From Cordylochernes scorpioides (taxonomy: Eukaryota > Arthropoda > Arachnida > Pseudoscorpiones > Chernetidae), in the NCBI GenBank assembly GCA_030710605.1, contig CP092872.1, positions 11,095,691 through 11,159,690 on the forward strand: a stretch of DNA of 64,000 nucleotides, written 5' to 3'. A program made the translations under genes and the position numbers. How positions within the stretch are numbered: position 1 is the stretch's first letter; every line of letters begins with the position of its first letter. Below the pieces are notes generated by a model. It was not told where the DNA came from, did no database searches, and was given only the letters and a program-made list of their open reading frames with translations. This document shows, piece after piece, positions 54,731-64,000 of the stretch.

Positions 54731-55864
54731 ATGGAACAGGGAAGAGAGGAGAATCCCAAGGAACCAATGGAGTCCGATCCCGACTCCGAAAGTGGCGGAA
54801 GCACCACTTTTCCAAAGAAAGAAAACGAAAACACTCTCGGTAGAACGGAGGAAATCGCCCCCGGCCAGGAAGACGTCACACCCCCGCCGCCGGTGTCAGA
54901 TGTCCTGGGGAGTTTAGCCAGGACGATATATCAGCTCTCCTCGGCGACAGGACTCTCGCGAGATGTGGAGCTATCGCGTTACGATGGTTCGTACGAGGCG
55001 CAGAGCTTCTTCGACAACTACGACGCCCAAGCTGATCTGGCCCAACTACACTACACCGACAGACTGAGAAGGCTTCCCAACCTCCTACAAGGTAAGGCCC
55101 TGCACTACTTCCGCAGCCTAAAATTAGACAAATTATATTACGTTGACGCAAGGCAGGCCTTGATAGACCTCTTTCCTGAAACCACAAACGCGTCATTTGC
55201 CCAATTCTTGGCCATTAAGTTGACAGATCGCTCCTCGTTAGAGGAATATTATCAAAAAAAGACGGTGTGTGGCCTACAGCTGAACCTTCCCCACAAAATC
55301 CTTTTAGAATCCCTGACTGATGGGTTACCCGTCGCTGATCAGCGCATTGTCGCTGCCGTGCAACCGAACACCCTCCAAGCGTGGTATAGTGTAGTGTCGC
55401 GCGTAAGAGGAACCCACAGTGCGTCGCAAATGTGCCAACAGACGACCAGAACAACGCCCAACCCTTCCTTCGCACCGTCACCGAGGTACAGTGCTCCGCG
55501 ACCATGGTCAACGCGACCCAACTACTCTACCAATCCACCCCCTTCATCCTGCAGGTATTGTGGCGCCATGCACTGGCACGCCCAGTGCCCCAAACGGCCT
55601 GCACAGAGCCGTCCAAGACCTGTGTACCGAGCCACAACTTATCCGCAGCACGACAGAACTGTGTTGTCCTCTCCCGCACCCTTCCAAGTTAACAACACGC
55701 GAGCGCATGTTACCCGCTCCCCTGATCCTCTCTACACCACGAGCCCAGCGCAAGCAGTGAACCCTAGCTGTCCCATAGGTACCTCGACCACGGCACCAAA
55801 ACAGGCCTGTTCCGACGCCCAAGACAGCACAACAGTAGGTTCCTCCTCACATAACTTTCGTTGA
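54731..55864 (+). CDS. gag: Gypsy Gag polyprotein
   Basis: 377 residues from the first ATG after the leader, ending at TGA 55862-55864. The N-terminal 60 residues are acidic and proline-rich. Residues about 85-230 look like the retrotransposon Gag core (FFDNYDAQADLAQL, LPNLLQGKALHYF, SLEEYYQKKT). The Pro/Ser-rich C-terminal part holds one zinc knuckle, CRYCGAMHWHAQC, from residue 274, with spacing CX2CX3HX4C, one residue shorter than the canonical CX2CX4HX4C. Gag forms the particle that packages the element RNA. Pol follows in the +1 frame with a 26-nt overlap, so it is probably made as a Gag-Pol fusion. Confidence 0.9.
   Translation: MEQGREENPKEPMESDPDSESGGSTTFPKKENENTLGRTEEIAPGQEDVTPPPPVSDVLGSLARTIYQLSSATGLSRDVELSRYDGSYEAQSFFDNYDAQADLAQLHYTDRLRRLPNLLQGKALHYFRSLKLDKLYYVDARQALIDLFPETTNASFAQFLAIKLTDRSSLEEYYQKKTVCGLQLNLPHKILLESLTDGLPVADQRIVAAVQPNTLQAWYSVVSRVRGTHSASQMCQQTTRTTPNPSFAPSPRYSAPRPWSTRPNYSTNPPPSSCRYCGAMHWHAQCPKRPAQSRPRPVYRATTYPQHDRTVLSSPAPFQVNNTRAHVTRSPDPLYTTSPAQAVNPSCPIGTSTTAPKQACSDAQDSTTVGSSSHNFR
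55839..55864 (+). promoter_or_regulatory. Gag-Pol +1 frameshift window
   Basis: This 26-nt stretch is the only overlap of the gag and pol frames. Gag ends AAC TTT CGT TGA, and a one-base forward slip before the stop would enter pol. No known slippery heptamer is obvious. Frame relation is seen; the mechanism is inferred. Confidence 0.6.
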
Positions 55865-58800
55865 ACAATTGCTCGTTCGAGCTGAACTGCCCAATAATGT
55901 AAACCTTCCTCTACTACTTGATACAGGAGCATCTATCGATATAATTAGTCGGAATACTTTTAAAATAATAGAAACCAATTTGCAAAAGAAAATACCTGTT
56001 CACCCATTTAACTTAACTATTAATGCCATAGCTAACAATATTTTCACCATAGGTTATATCTTTTTAAACGTAAAAATAGGTAACATAACGCAGAACCTAA
56101 AATTCCATATTATAGATGCCCCCTTGCCTTTTGGCATATTATCCCTTAACTCCATAAAAAGATTTCTACTAATTATAAACTGTCCTCAGCTACTCCTGTA
56201 TCAAGATAATGTACCTCTACCAACTACCTTATACAAATTCACCTCGTGCAAGCAACAAGTGTCCCATGGACAGGTTAATACAACTGTCCCAGTTACTAAA
56301 TCTTCCCCTCCTGGAACGGGTTGCTCACACGTGGTGAACTCCAACACTCTTATTTGGCCTCAATGTAATGTTCCTGATCCTATTTTCAACGCCTCTATGT
56401 CCTCCTCTTGCATATCTTTGGACACAAGTAACCTAGGTCACTGTCCCTATAATTTACACAAGGTACTGCATCAATTTACACCCGTTTTCGCCGCCAATAA
56501 ATACGACGTCCCTAAGCTTAAAATACCTCCCGTAAAAATCAATACTACTTCGGACAAGGTAATTGCCTTACGTCCTTATCGCGTACCCCTAAATGACCAA
56601 CTTGAAATACAAACACAAATCGAACACATGCTTGAACACGGTATAATTACAACCTCAGTATCTCCCTATGCCAGTCCTATTACGCTTGTCACCAAACGTG
56701 ACAAATCAAAACGCTTTTGTGTTGACTATCGTAGGATTAATGAAATCATTGCACCAGACGTCCATCCTCTCCCCTTGATAGAGAATATACTCGACAAACT
56801 CTCACGCGCCAAATATTTCTCCTCAGCCGACATATCTTCTGCCTACTGGCAGGTCGAAATAGATCCCAGTTCCCGTCACCTTTTAGCTTTCGTGACATTA
56901 GACGGGCAATACGAATTTTGTAGGCTTCCTTTTGGGATGCGCAACTCACCACAGATTTTTGAACGTGCAATAAACCAAATATTCCAAAAATATAAGTTAA
57001 ACTTCATAGCCCACTATTTCGATGATTTTATTATCTTTTCGGATACCTTAGAAGAGCATATTCAACACGTAGAAAAATTCCTGGAGATCTGCCAACAGGA
57101 AAATATTAAACTAAACTATAAAAAATGTGAATTTTTGAAGACATCAATAGAATTTCTAGGATACACTGTTAAGAACGGAACTTACACACCGCAGACCCGT
57201 AACCTCGATATTATTAACGCTATCAAACCTCCCTTCAACCAAAAAACATTACAGTCCTTTTTAGGAGCCGTCAACGTATATAACAAGTTTATACCAAATT
57301 ATGCCCGTCTCAGAACCCCACTCAACAATTTACTTAAAAAGGACACTAAATGGCAATGGGACGACAAATGTCAACAGGCATTCACGGCTCTCAAGGAGAG
57401 CTTAACACGTAAGCCCGTATTACATCTGTATCAGGATGGCTTACCCTGCCGCTTGTACTGTGACGCCTCCACCCAGGGAATCGCAGGAATTCTCAAACAA
57501 GTACATCCGGATGGAAAAGTTCATCCCACACAGTATTACAGTAGAGCATTACGCCCTCACGAACGCAACTATACCATTTCAGAGTTAGAATGCTTAGCGA
57601 TCGTAGAAAGCATCGAAAAATTCCGCATCTATCTATCCGGTACCAAATTCACTGTCTACTCCGACCACCAAGCCCTACAATGGCTTAAAACTATTAAAAA
57701 CCCGTCAGGACGACTTTTTAGGTGGAGTTTAAGACTATCCACTTACGACTATGAAATACAGTACCTCAAGGGAACCCAGCAACACGAGGCCGATTTGCTT
57801 TCTCGCAATCCATTTTGTGGATTTATCAGTGCCCGTACTATTAAGAAACACCAACCGAATATCACAGATACCAGTGTCGCTGTAGACGTCAACGGTCTAC
57901 ACACCATACGGCGTAAAGGTGTAAATCGAATAATAATACCCGAAGCTCTTCAACACTCGCTTATGAACCAGGTTCACAGCGAATACAACCATCCCGGTAT
58001 CTCCCAAATGGCTCGCCTAATCTCTACTCAGTATTACTGGAAAGGTATGGCCAAGTCCATACAAAAATTTGTAAATTCCTGTCATACCTGCCAAATCATC
58101 AAAAGACCCAAAGGTAAGCCTTATGGCACCTTAGGACAAATTCCCCCACCACAACAGCCATTCGATTTAATATCAATAGATACAATAGCCGGATTTTCGA
58201 AATACGGACACTCCAAGACGTATCTCCATGTTATAGTGGATCACTTGACCAGATACGCTTGGGCATTCCCATCGAAATCTACAAGTACCTTAACGTACAT
58301 CCAAACCCTAAAAAAGGTACTACAACAAGGGTCTCCAAAACGTCTACTTTCGGATAGAGCGCCCGCATTCACCTCCGAAAAATTCCGCAAATTTCTGCTA
58401 TCTCGCGGGATACAACCACTGCTTACCACCAGTAACAATCCGCAAGCTAACGGATTGATAGAACGATTGAACGCCACCATCACTGGAAAACTAAGGTTAC
58501 TTTATCTCGAAAACCCGAAGACATCTTGGACCAAACTAATTAAACAAGTTGTCCAAATCTATAATCAATCCCCGCACACCGTCACGGGTTTCCCACCGAT
58601 CTTCTTGATGTTTAATAGCATCCCACCAGAACAAAAAAATCATTACAACCCGTTCCCCGACGTACAGAAGGCTAGGCAACTCGCCTCCAGCAGAACACAG
58701 CTTAAGCATGAAAGGGACAAACAAAGATATGATAAAGGTCATCAAGCCCCGCATTTCGAGATTGGTGACCTAGTCCTCGTAAAAAATTATAAACATCCCG

Positions 58801-59126
58801 ATACGGGAAAATTGGCACCATACTTCACAGGTCCGTTTACAATTATAGAAATAATACCCCCAAACGTAGTCCGAATTAACAGACCCAATCGACCCCTAAA
58901 TAAAGAAGATGATACAGTTCATGTGAACAAACTTAAATACTATACAGAAGATATCTTATTCCTCGCGCCCCAGCCTCTAATTCCAACACCTCGCGTAACA
59001 CCTGATGTCCACTTGAAAGAATTCGGCCATTTATGTCCCACAATATTTGACGCGCAGAAATCCCGTCTTATACCCCCGACTTGCTCAGCGCCTTTTCTGC
59101 ACCTTAATGCAGAGATCTTCCAATAA
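55839..59126 (+). CDS. pol: Gypsy Pol polyprotein: protease, reverse transcriptase, RNase H, integrase
   Basis: The frame opens after a stop at 55836-55838 and has no ATG near its start, so I give its full open extent. Numbering from 55869, the aspartic protease has DTGA at residue 18. The reverse transcriptase includes YASPITLVTKRD, FCVDYRRIN and the active site YFDD at 383-386. RNase H shows LYCDAS, SELECLAIVES and YSDHQALQWL. The integrase has an HHCC zinc region (HSEYNHPG, CHTCQ) and catalytic D771, D829 and E865 (DD35E). A GPF motif (YFTGPFTIIEI) follows. No chromodomain or env is seen. All catalytic residues are present and no stop interrupts it, so it may be functional. Confidence 0.93.
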   Translation, partial: VPPHITFVEQLLVRAELPNNVNLPLLLDTGASIDIISRNTFKIIETNLQKKIPVHPFNLTINAIANNIFTIGYIFLNVKIGNITQNLKFHIIDAPLPFGILSLNSIKRFLLIINCPQLLLYQDNVPLPTTLYKFTSCKQQVSHGQVNTTVPVTKSSPPGTGCSHVVNSNTLIWPQCNVPDPIFNASMSSSCISLDTSNLGHCPYNLHKVLHQFTPVFAANKYDVPKLKIPPVKINTTSDKVIALRPYRVPLNDQLEIQTQIEHMLEHGIITTSVSPYASPITLVTKRDKSKRFCVDYRRINEIIAPDVHPLPLIENILDKLSRAKYFSSADISSAYWQVEIDPSSRHLLAFVTLDGQYEFCRLPFGMRNSPQIFERAINQIFQKYKLNFIAHYFDDFIIFSDTLEEHIQHVEKFLEICQQENIKLNYKKCEFLKTSIEFLGYTVKNGTYTPQTRNLDIINAIKPPFNQKTLQSFLGAVNVYNKFIPNYARLRTPLNNLLKKDTKWQWDDKCQQAFTALKESLTRKPVLHLYQDGLPCRLYCDASTQGIAGILKQVHPDGKVHPTQYYSRALRPHERNYTISELECLAIVESIEKFRIYLSGTKFTVYSDHQALQWLKTIKNPSGRLFRWSLRLSTYDYEIQYLKGTQQHEADLLSRNPFCGFISARTIKKHQPNITDTSVAVDVNGLHTIRRKGVNRIIIPEALQHSLMNQVHSEYNHPGISQMARLISTQYYWKGMAKSIQKFVNSCHTCQIIKRPKGKPYGTLGQIPPPQQPFDLISIDTIAGFSKYGHSKTYLHVIVDHLTRYAWAFPSKSTSTLTYIQTLKKVLQQGSPKRLLSDRAPAFTSEKFRKFLLSRGIQPLLTTSNNPQANGLIERLNATITGKLRLLYLENPKTSWTKLIKQVVQIYNQSPHTVTGFPPIFLMFNSIPPEQKNHYNPFPDVQKARQLASSRTQLKHERDKQRYDKGHQAPHFEIGDLVLVKNYKHPDTGKLAPYFTGPFTIIEIIPPNVVRINRPNRPLNKEDDTVHVNKLKYYTEDILFLAPQPLIPTPRVTPDVHLKEFGHLCPTIFDAQKSRLIPPTCSAPFLHLNAEIFQ

Positions 59127-61038
59127 GTTGAAAGAAAGCAAGCAAGCCCCCTCGCTCCCCCCCTTGACCTACATCCGGAATCGCATTAAAAATAGCTTCG
59201 CTCCCCCTCGCCCCCCCGAGCAAACAAACAGCCGACATCTTGTTACATCCGTCACCACCCCGATGTCACTCTAATGGATTTTCGCTACCTATTAAATTAA
59301 ATATTAGTGCGTGCCAAAGACAACACTTTACCTACAAAAATCACACACACCCACATAAGTTTAAAAAAACGACAACATTAGGACTCAGTGAGTTTCACAG
59401 TTAGAAACAATGTGATCCACGAGTCGCACCAAACTTAAAACAAATTCGATAAGTTAGAAAAACTTAGGCCAACAAGACCAAAGATATCAATCGAGGACAA
59501 TTTAAAGCTCTTTCTACCATCCTAAAAAAACAGGAACATTCATTTGGCCTACAACTTTACATTCTTTCCCAATATATAATTTCTATTTATAATCTTACTT
59601 GCTCTTCTTTCTCGATGAACATATTTTAAAATTTTTCATTTTAATAATCTTGTATATAATCATTATATAGCTCTTATAATTGTTTTTTTTTACGTCAACC
59701 AATTAGTTTAGATCATTGTCTTTTTTTATTTTTCTTTACCAAAACTTATTTACTTTTGCTTTATGACTCTATTTTATAATCAACTTTATATTTTATCTTT
59801 CATATCATATCTAATAATCTCAAGTTTATATTTCATGTTTATATCACTAATTTGCATTTATCTTTTTATATTTTTTCTCATTTTATAAATTAGATGTTAT
59901 TTACATTGTTTCACCTTCCGCTACCATGTCAATGCTATCGAGTATATTATTGCTCATTATTTTTTTTTTCATTTAATATTTTCACTTTCTATTACCCCTT
60001 ATATACTGCTGTAGTGTGTTAATCTTTGTATCATATCATCACTATTTTTACTTTTTTTTTTAAGATTACTTTGCATTTAACTTCGCAATTCTATTTTCGA
60101 TTTTTCAAATCCTTTAACGCTATATGCAAAGCCTTAATCTCGCAATTTTATATCTCAATTATATATTATTTTATAATCAAACTAAAAATCATGACCTAAA
60201 AACAGGGCAATCTTCAATAACCTCTTAAACAGCCACTTTAAAGGTTACTTCTTAAGAATTACTAACATTCCGTTTCCGCAGGAAATTTTAACTCCTTCGC
60301 AGGCTAGACTTGACCTACTTTGATTTCGTAATTAACAATCTTGACACATCGTCCCCCAGATTTACCTTCTCCCAACTTCTGGCTTGGATACGTGCAAATT
60401 GTATTTTTTTTTATTCCAGGGCACTCTCATGCCACACGCTGGCACATTTTTTTTTTATTTTACTCTTTTTCTCGCTAAGCCCCTGACGACTCTAATTAAA
60501 ATTTTGATTTCTGGTCACTGATCTACGCCCTCATTTATCCTGCATGTGTACGTCTTAACGACTAATTACTAAAACCCATAACAATCCCCTTATCTTACTT
60601 TTCGATTGTGGTACTGTAACTTTATTCGGTCCTTAAATTTACATGTGAAACATGGCCTAGGTTTTCCGCGCCGTGCACATTAAATGGTTTGGGACTTGAG
60701 TCAAAGTGACATTGCCTCAACCAAGTAATAACTAACCCCTCAACCCTTTCTAACGCCCATCACGAAGAGATCATGATTTTCCCATCCAATCATTTATATT
60801 TTTACCAATAATCATTATATGTTCTCTATTAAATATTTTATTCATATTTTTATTTTTACTTGTATGTTTAATATTAGTTGTTTATGCTTTATTACCTCTT
60901 ATTGATATACAGAAATCAACCCCATGTTATATACCAACTCATTTCAATTAATTTTTAAAAATTACTTCCTTAATCACAGTCTTCCTATTCCGCTCTCTTA
61001 AATCCCTCCATATGAACCCTCTCACATCCGGGGCCATC
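59127..61038 (+). other. Gypsy 3' untranslated region
   Basis: 1.9 kb, T-rich in the middle and without a coding frame. The bases before the 3' LTR (CACATCCGGGGCCATC) are not a clean purine tract, so the plus-strand primer site is uncertain. Confidence 0.7.
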
Positions 61039-61816
61039 TGTGATGATTTAAGACCATGGAATTGTTGTAAATAGTCTAGATATCTCCTACCACATGTTCC
61101 ACCCCATGACTGTATATAACTCCTTATGTACTGCACATAGAAAACCTCAACTAACATCAATCTGTACCGCGTAAGGATCTAATAAAGTATTGCAACTGCA
61201 CAGATAGAAGGAATGGAGAGAGACAGGAGAAAGTTAAGGTTAAAACAAATCAGGCTTAGAGGATCGTAGAAGTCAAACCTAAGAGGTAGGCCTAGAAGAG
61301 AACATAATTATTAATAACGCCACAGTTAACCTTCTGACCCCGGACACCCTGCGAGCTAAGTTTAAACCAATATTTCCGGACAAGACAGGACGTATCTTGT
61401 GACCAGAAGTTATAAAAGTTTGAGAGACGCCCAATTTCCGGAACAAGACCGGACGTATTCTTCCGTCAAAGAGATAAGCCAGGCCCAATCAGAAGACAAT
61501 GCCTAAGTAGGTCAACCAATAGCCCACTACCACGTGAAAAAGTCCCACCAATTAGGAAAGAATCACCTAAATAGGTCAGCCAATTAAAAAGCAGCAAGGT
61601 CGTGGTGTTAAATCGAGGCCCTAGAATTGCCAGTCTACGCTTGGAGCTCACCGAGGTAACACTTGCTCTTAAGATCCCTCTCTCCTCATCCCATTCCTTC
61701 TTGACGTCAGACGCTTTTAGTGGAATCTCTGTTTGTTTATTTCACCTTTGGCCCAGCTGTGTCGCCTTCCACCACGACTGCACGGTAGAGTTGACATCGA
61801 GGTTCGTCTAGCATCA
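61039..61816 (+). repeat. 3' LTR
   Basis: 778 bp, matching the 5' LTR except apparently at 61507. The following base run GGCTCATCAGTGG belongs to a family C element. Confidence 0.95.
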
Positions 61817-62180
61817 GGCTCATCAGTGGTGAACCCTTCCAGCGGAATCGTCAATTTAATCTACCAGAACGCTTCTTTAGAGCTCTAATACTGTATTGGA
61901 CGATTCTGCTTATATATGATACACTGAAAGTTCGAATCTTGGTTATGGTATATAAACAAACTATGGATATAAGCTTTCAGGACAGTAGAATTTCATATAA
62001 ATATTTGCATCGAGTAATGCTCGATTAGATCCATTGTTACATATATAAGCAGAACCGTCCAATACAATATTAGAGCTCTAAGAAATGGTTTGGTGGATTG
62101 AATTGGCGAAACCGCTGGGAGGGTTTACCACTGATGAGCCAGGCCCTCTCAATATTGTATCATTGCAGTAAAGCCAGTAG
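61817..62180. mobile_element. Family C palindromic element, long form, cut by the gypsy element
   Basis: GGCTCATCAGTGGTGAACCC at the left edge and its inverse near 62110-62140 (GGGTTTACCACTGATGAGCC). The outer left arm is missing and is not found on the other side of the gypsy element either. Confidence 0.75.
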
Positions 62181-62184
62181 GGAT

Positions 62185-63085
62185 ATATACTCATGGACAA
62201 AACTTAAGGAATTAGAAGGTCATTGATGTCGCTAATCGTCTTTTTTTTTTTAATGAGGAGACAGAGGCAATTTGTTCACACTTGGTTATCTTGTGTTTCT
62301 TCAATAAAGGTCACTATGTATCAAATATCTTTCAGAGTAAATTCTACAATGCCGCAGTCATTGTTCGGAGGAGATTAATAGAATCGTCGAATATTGTGGT
62401 CCATTTGGAATGTGTGGCCACTGGTCATGCGTCGGACCTGTAGGCTGTTGTTAGGTGCTGCGCTGCCTGGAGTATCTGAGCTCCATTTATGCTTCCTTTC
62501 TTCCTATGATGAATCTGTATAAGACCGGTGGTCTTTAAAAAACTCTATATATATCTTTCAGAGTTATTGTCTGAATCCCGATATACATGCTAAAAGGTAC
62601 AACTTCTTTACGTTTTGTCCATGAGTGTATCTTTTAGAGTTATTGTCTAAATCCTGATATACATGCTGAAAGGTAAAACTTCATTAAGTTTTGTCCATGA
62701 GTGTATCTTTCAGAGTTATTGTCTGAATCCCAATATACATGCTGAAAGGTACAATTTACTTAATTTTTATCCATGAGTGTATCTTTTAGAGTTATTGTCT
62801 GAATCCCGATATACATGCTGAAAGGTACAACTTCCTGAAGTTTTGTCCATGAGTGTATCTTTCAGAGTTATTGTCTAAATACCGATATACATGCTGAAAG
62901 GTACAACTTCCTTAAGTTTTGTCCATGAGTGTATCTTTCAGAGTTATTGTTTGAATCCCGATATACATGCTGAAAGGTACAACATCCTTAAGTTTTGTCC
63001 ATGAGTGTATCTTTCAGAGTTATTGTCTGAATCCCGATATACATGCTGAAAGGTACAACATCCTTAAGTTTTGTCCATGAGTCTA
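62185..63085 (+). repeat. 76-bp TIR satellite, array 5, interrupted by a LINE tail
   Basis: The terminus TATACTCATGGACAAAACTT (62188) and cap segment are followed at about 62340-62545 by a LINE 3' tail scrap (GCTGCGCTGCCTGGAGTATC, ATGAATCTGTATAAGACC). Then about seven 76-bp units follow to 63085. Confidence 0.85.
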
Positions 63086-63680
63086 TTTTATTTTACAAAA
63101 TACTTAGCGACCTACGTGTAGTTTATAATTCCAAACTATGTTTGGCACGTGATGAACCAAACTACCTATTTGAAATGTAAGCTAGGGGATATATTTAAAT
63201 TAAAAGTGATGTTTAAACAGTGGATTTTGTCGAGTTTCTAATTAGATATGGAGAATTGAGTGATCCATCTCTAGAAATGTAGATCTGGGAGGAAATCCCA
63301 AGATTGATTCAGGCTTTCAATTACATACCGTGTGCCTTAGCTGGGGAGAGGATATGGAATTACAATAATTAATTTCCTAGAATATATGGGACCTTCTAGC
63401 TATATTATATGTATATATTCATCCCTAGCTCTATTATATGAATATATTCATTTATATTTCACAAAACAACAATATCTCGACGTAGAAGACCATGATTAAG
63501 ATATTTAATTTGTTATACTTCATACTACAGAGTAGGTGTGAACACGGAAAGAATATTATACACGGAAGATTGTTGGTTAGAGTGTATGAGTTATAGATAG
63601 ATGAAATTCAATATGGAATATCTTCTTCCTTCATTGTTACCGGATTCAGGGATAAAGGCAAATATTTTTTTATCCCTTTT
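63086..63680. other. No feature recognised
   Basis: AT-rich; TCTAGCTATATTATATG/CCTAGCTCTATTATATG is a local duplication near 63400. Confidence 0.5.
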
Positions 63681-63835
63681 GTAGGGGTGGAGATGGAAGG
63701 TGTAAGTGACGAGCTGAAAATGTCAAACACATCCCTCCGCAGGTGGTGGAGGTCCCCTATCTGATTCTAAATTTTCTTTTCCCTCAATCTCTGTAAGTTA
63801 CAGAGGTTTGAATAAAATTGTTGTTGTTGTTTAAA
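63680..63835 (+). repeat. LINE 3' tail with (GTT)n
   Basis: Ends GTTTGAATAAAATTGTTGTT then GTTGTTT, the pattern of a LINE 3' UTR with a trinucleotide tail. No ORF2 motif is kept. Nothing is recognised from there to 64000. Confidence 0.5.
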
Positions 63836-64000
63836 GACAAATATCTCCTGTGTCTCATGCCTATATATGTAAAAAGGTAAGGTATACAAGTTTTCTCTGA
63901 TACTCTGATCGATGAGATCCAGAATGAGAACCAATGAAGCTGAGGATTTTGTTCAAAGATGTGAAAGAATATGACTAGAAGACACTCAGTTGCTGTTAAA

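Larger units (their letters stand above)
53837..61816 (+). mobile_element. Ty3/gypsy LTR retrotransposon, nearly intact (7,980 bp)
   Basis: Two 778-bp LTRs, each TGTGATGATT...GCATCA, enclose a gag ORF and a +1-shifted pol ORF. The LTRs appear to differ at a single base (54305 versus 61507), so the insertion is recent. No env-like ORF is seen in the 1.9 kb after pol. The flanks do not show a target duplication (ATATA at the left, GGCTC at the right). Confidence 0.95.

Noticed and set aside
54876-55932. Antisense and shifted frames over gag (60-114 codons)
   Set aside because: Shadows of the GC-richer gag coding sequence.
59127-61038. A third gypsy ORF (env-like)
   Set aside because: No frame longer than background, and the region is T-rich with many stops.

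Overview
This is a window of an animal nuclear genome, AT-rich and packed with mobile and tandem DNA; I see no host gene. The element types (Jockey/R1-like LINEs, Tc1/mariner, a Ty3/gypsy element, Helitrons, tRNA-derived SINEs, Penelope-like fragments) suggest an invertebrate, perhaps an arthropod, but nothing here fixes the species. There is no bacterial gene organisation, CRISPR array or operon.

Layout. 1-4050: a decayed minus-strand LINE (gag-like ORF and endonuclease) abuts a mariner-type transposase gene (1784-2890). 4185-19600: short dispersed repeats (SINE1 with a 213-bp-arm palindrome, Helitrons, a hAT-like element, palindromic families A, B, C and G, LINE tails) and two arrays of a ~76-bp satellite. 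19960-21310: 71-bp satellite. 21365-30800: nested palindromic elements, a 170-bp triplicate, another Helitron and several SINE2 copies. 30840-32078: ~31-bp pyrimidine-rich satellite. 34620-37070: 140-bp satellite. 38200-38770: LINE 3' ends. 41472-43168: two Helitrons with a 31-bp array between them. 43980-45250: 93-bp satellite grown from a pogo-like terminal repeat. 45757-46745 and 48930-51310: more 76-bp satellite. 53837-61816: a nearly intact gypsy retrotransposon with 778-bp LTRs. 61817-64000: palindromic, satellite and LINE-tail debris.

The most interesting content is a set of small (about 230-350 bp) inverted-repeat elements. Several carry a recognisable type I hammerhead ribozyme (best copies at 32676-32730, 28414-28465 and 15271-15320). 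Families B and C are flanked by 11-14 bp direct repeats and have a short extension on one side only. Those three traits together (hammerhead, inverted arms with one-sided extension, long variable target duplications) are what is known of Penelope-like retroelements and their non-coding derivatives. I therefore read them as hammerhead-bearing Penelope-derived non-autonomous elements rather than ordinary cut-and-paste MITEs. Several unrelated families also share a GCGCCATCT core, and two copies of family G match the consensus CTCF site.

A second theme is that satellite arrays are growing out of transposon ends: the 76-bp and 93-bp units each contain the terminal inverted repeat of their host element, the 31-bp array lies between Helitron ends, and the pyrimidine array lies between fragments of a palindromic element. 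Names used below (SINE1, SINE2, families A to K, HHR-A, HHR-B) are local labels, not database names.
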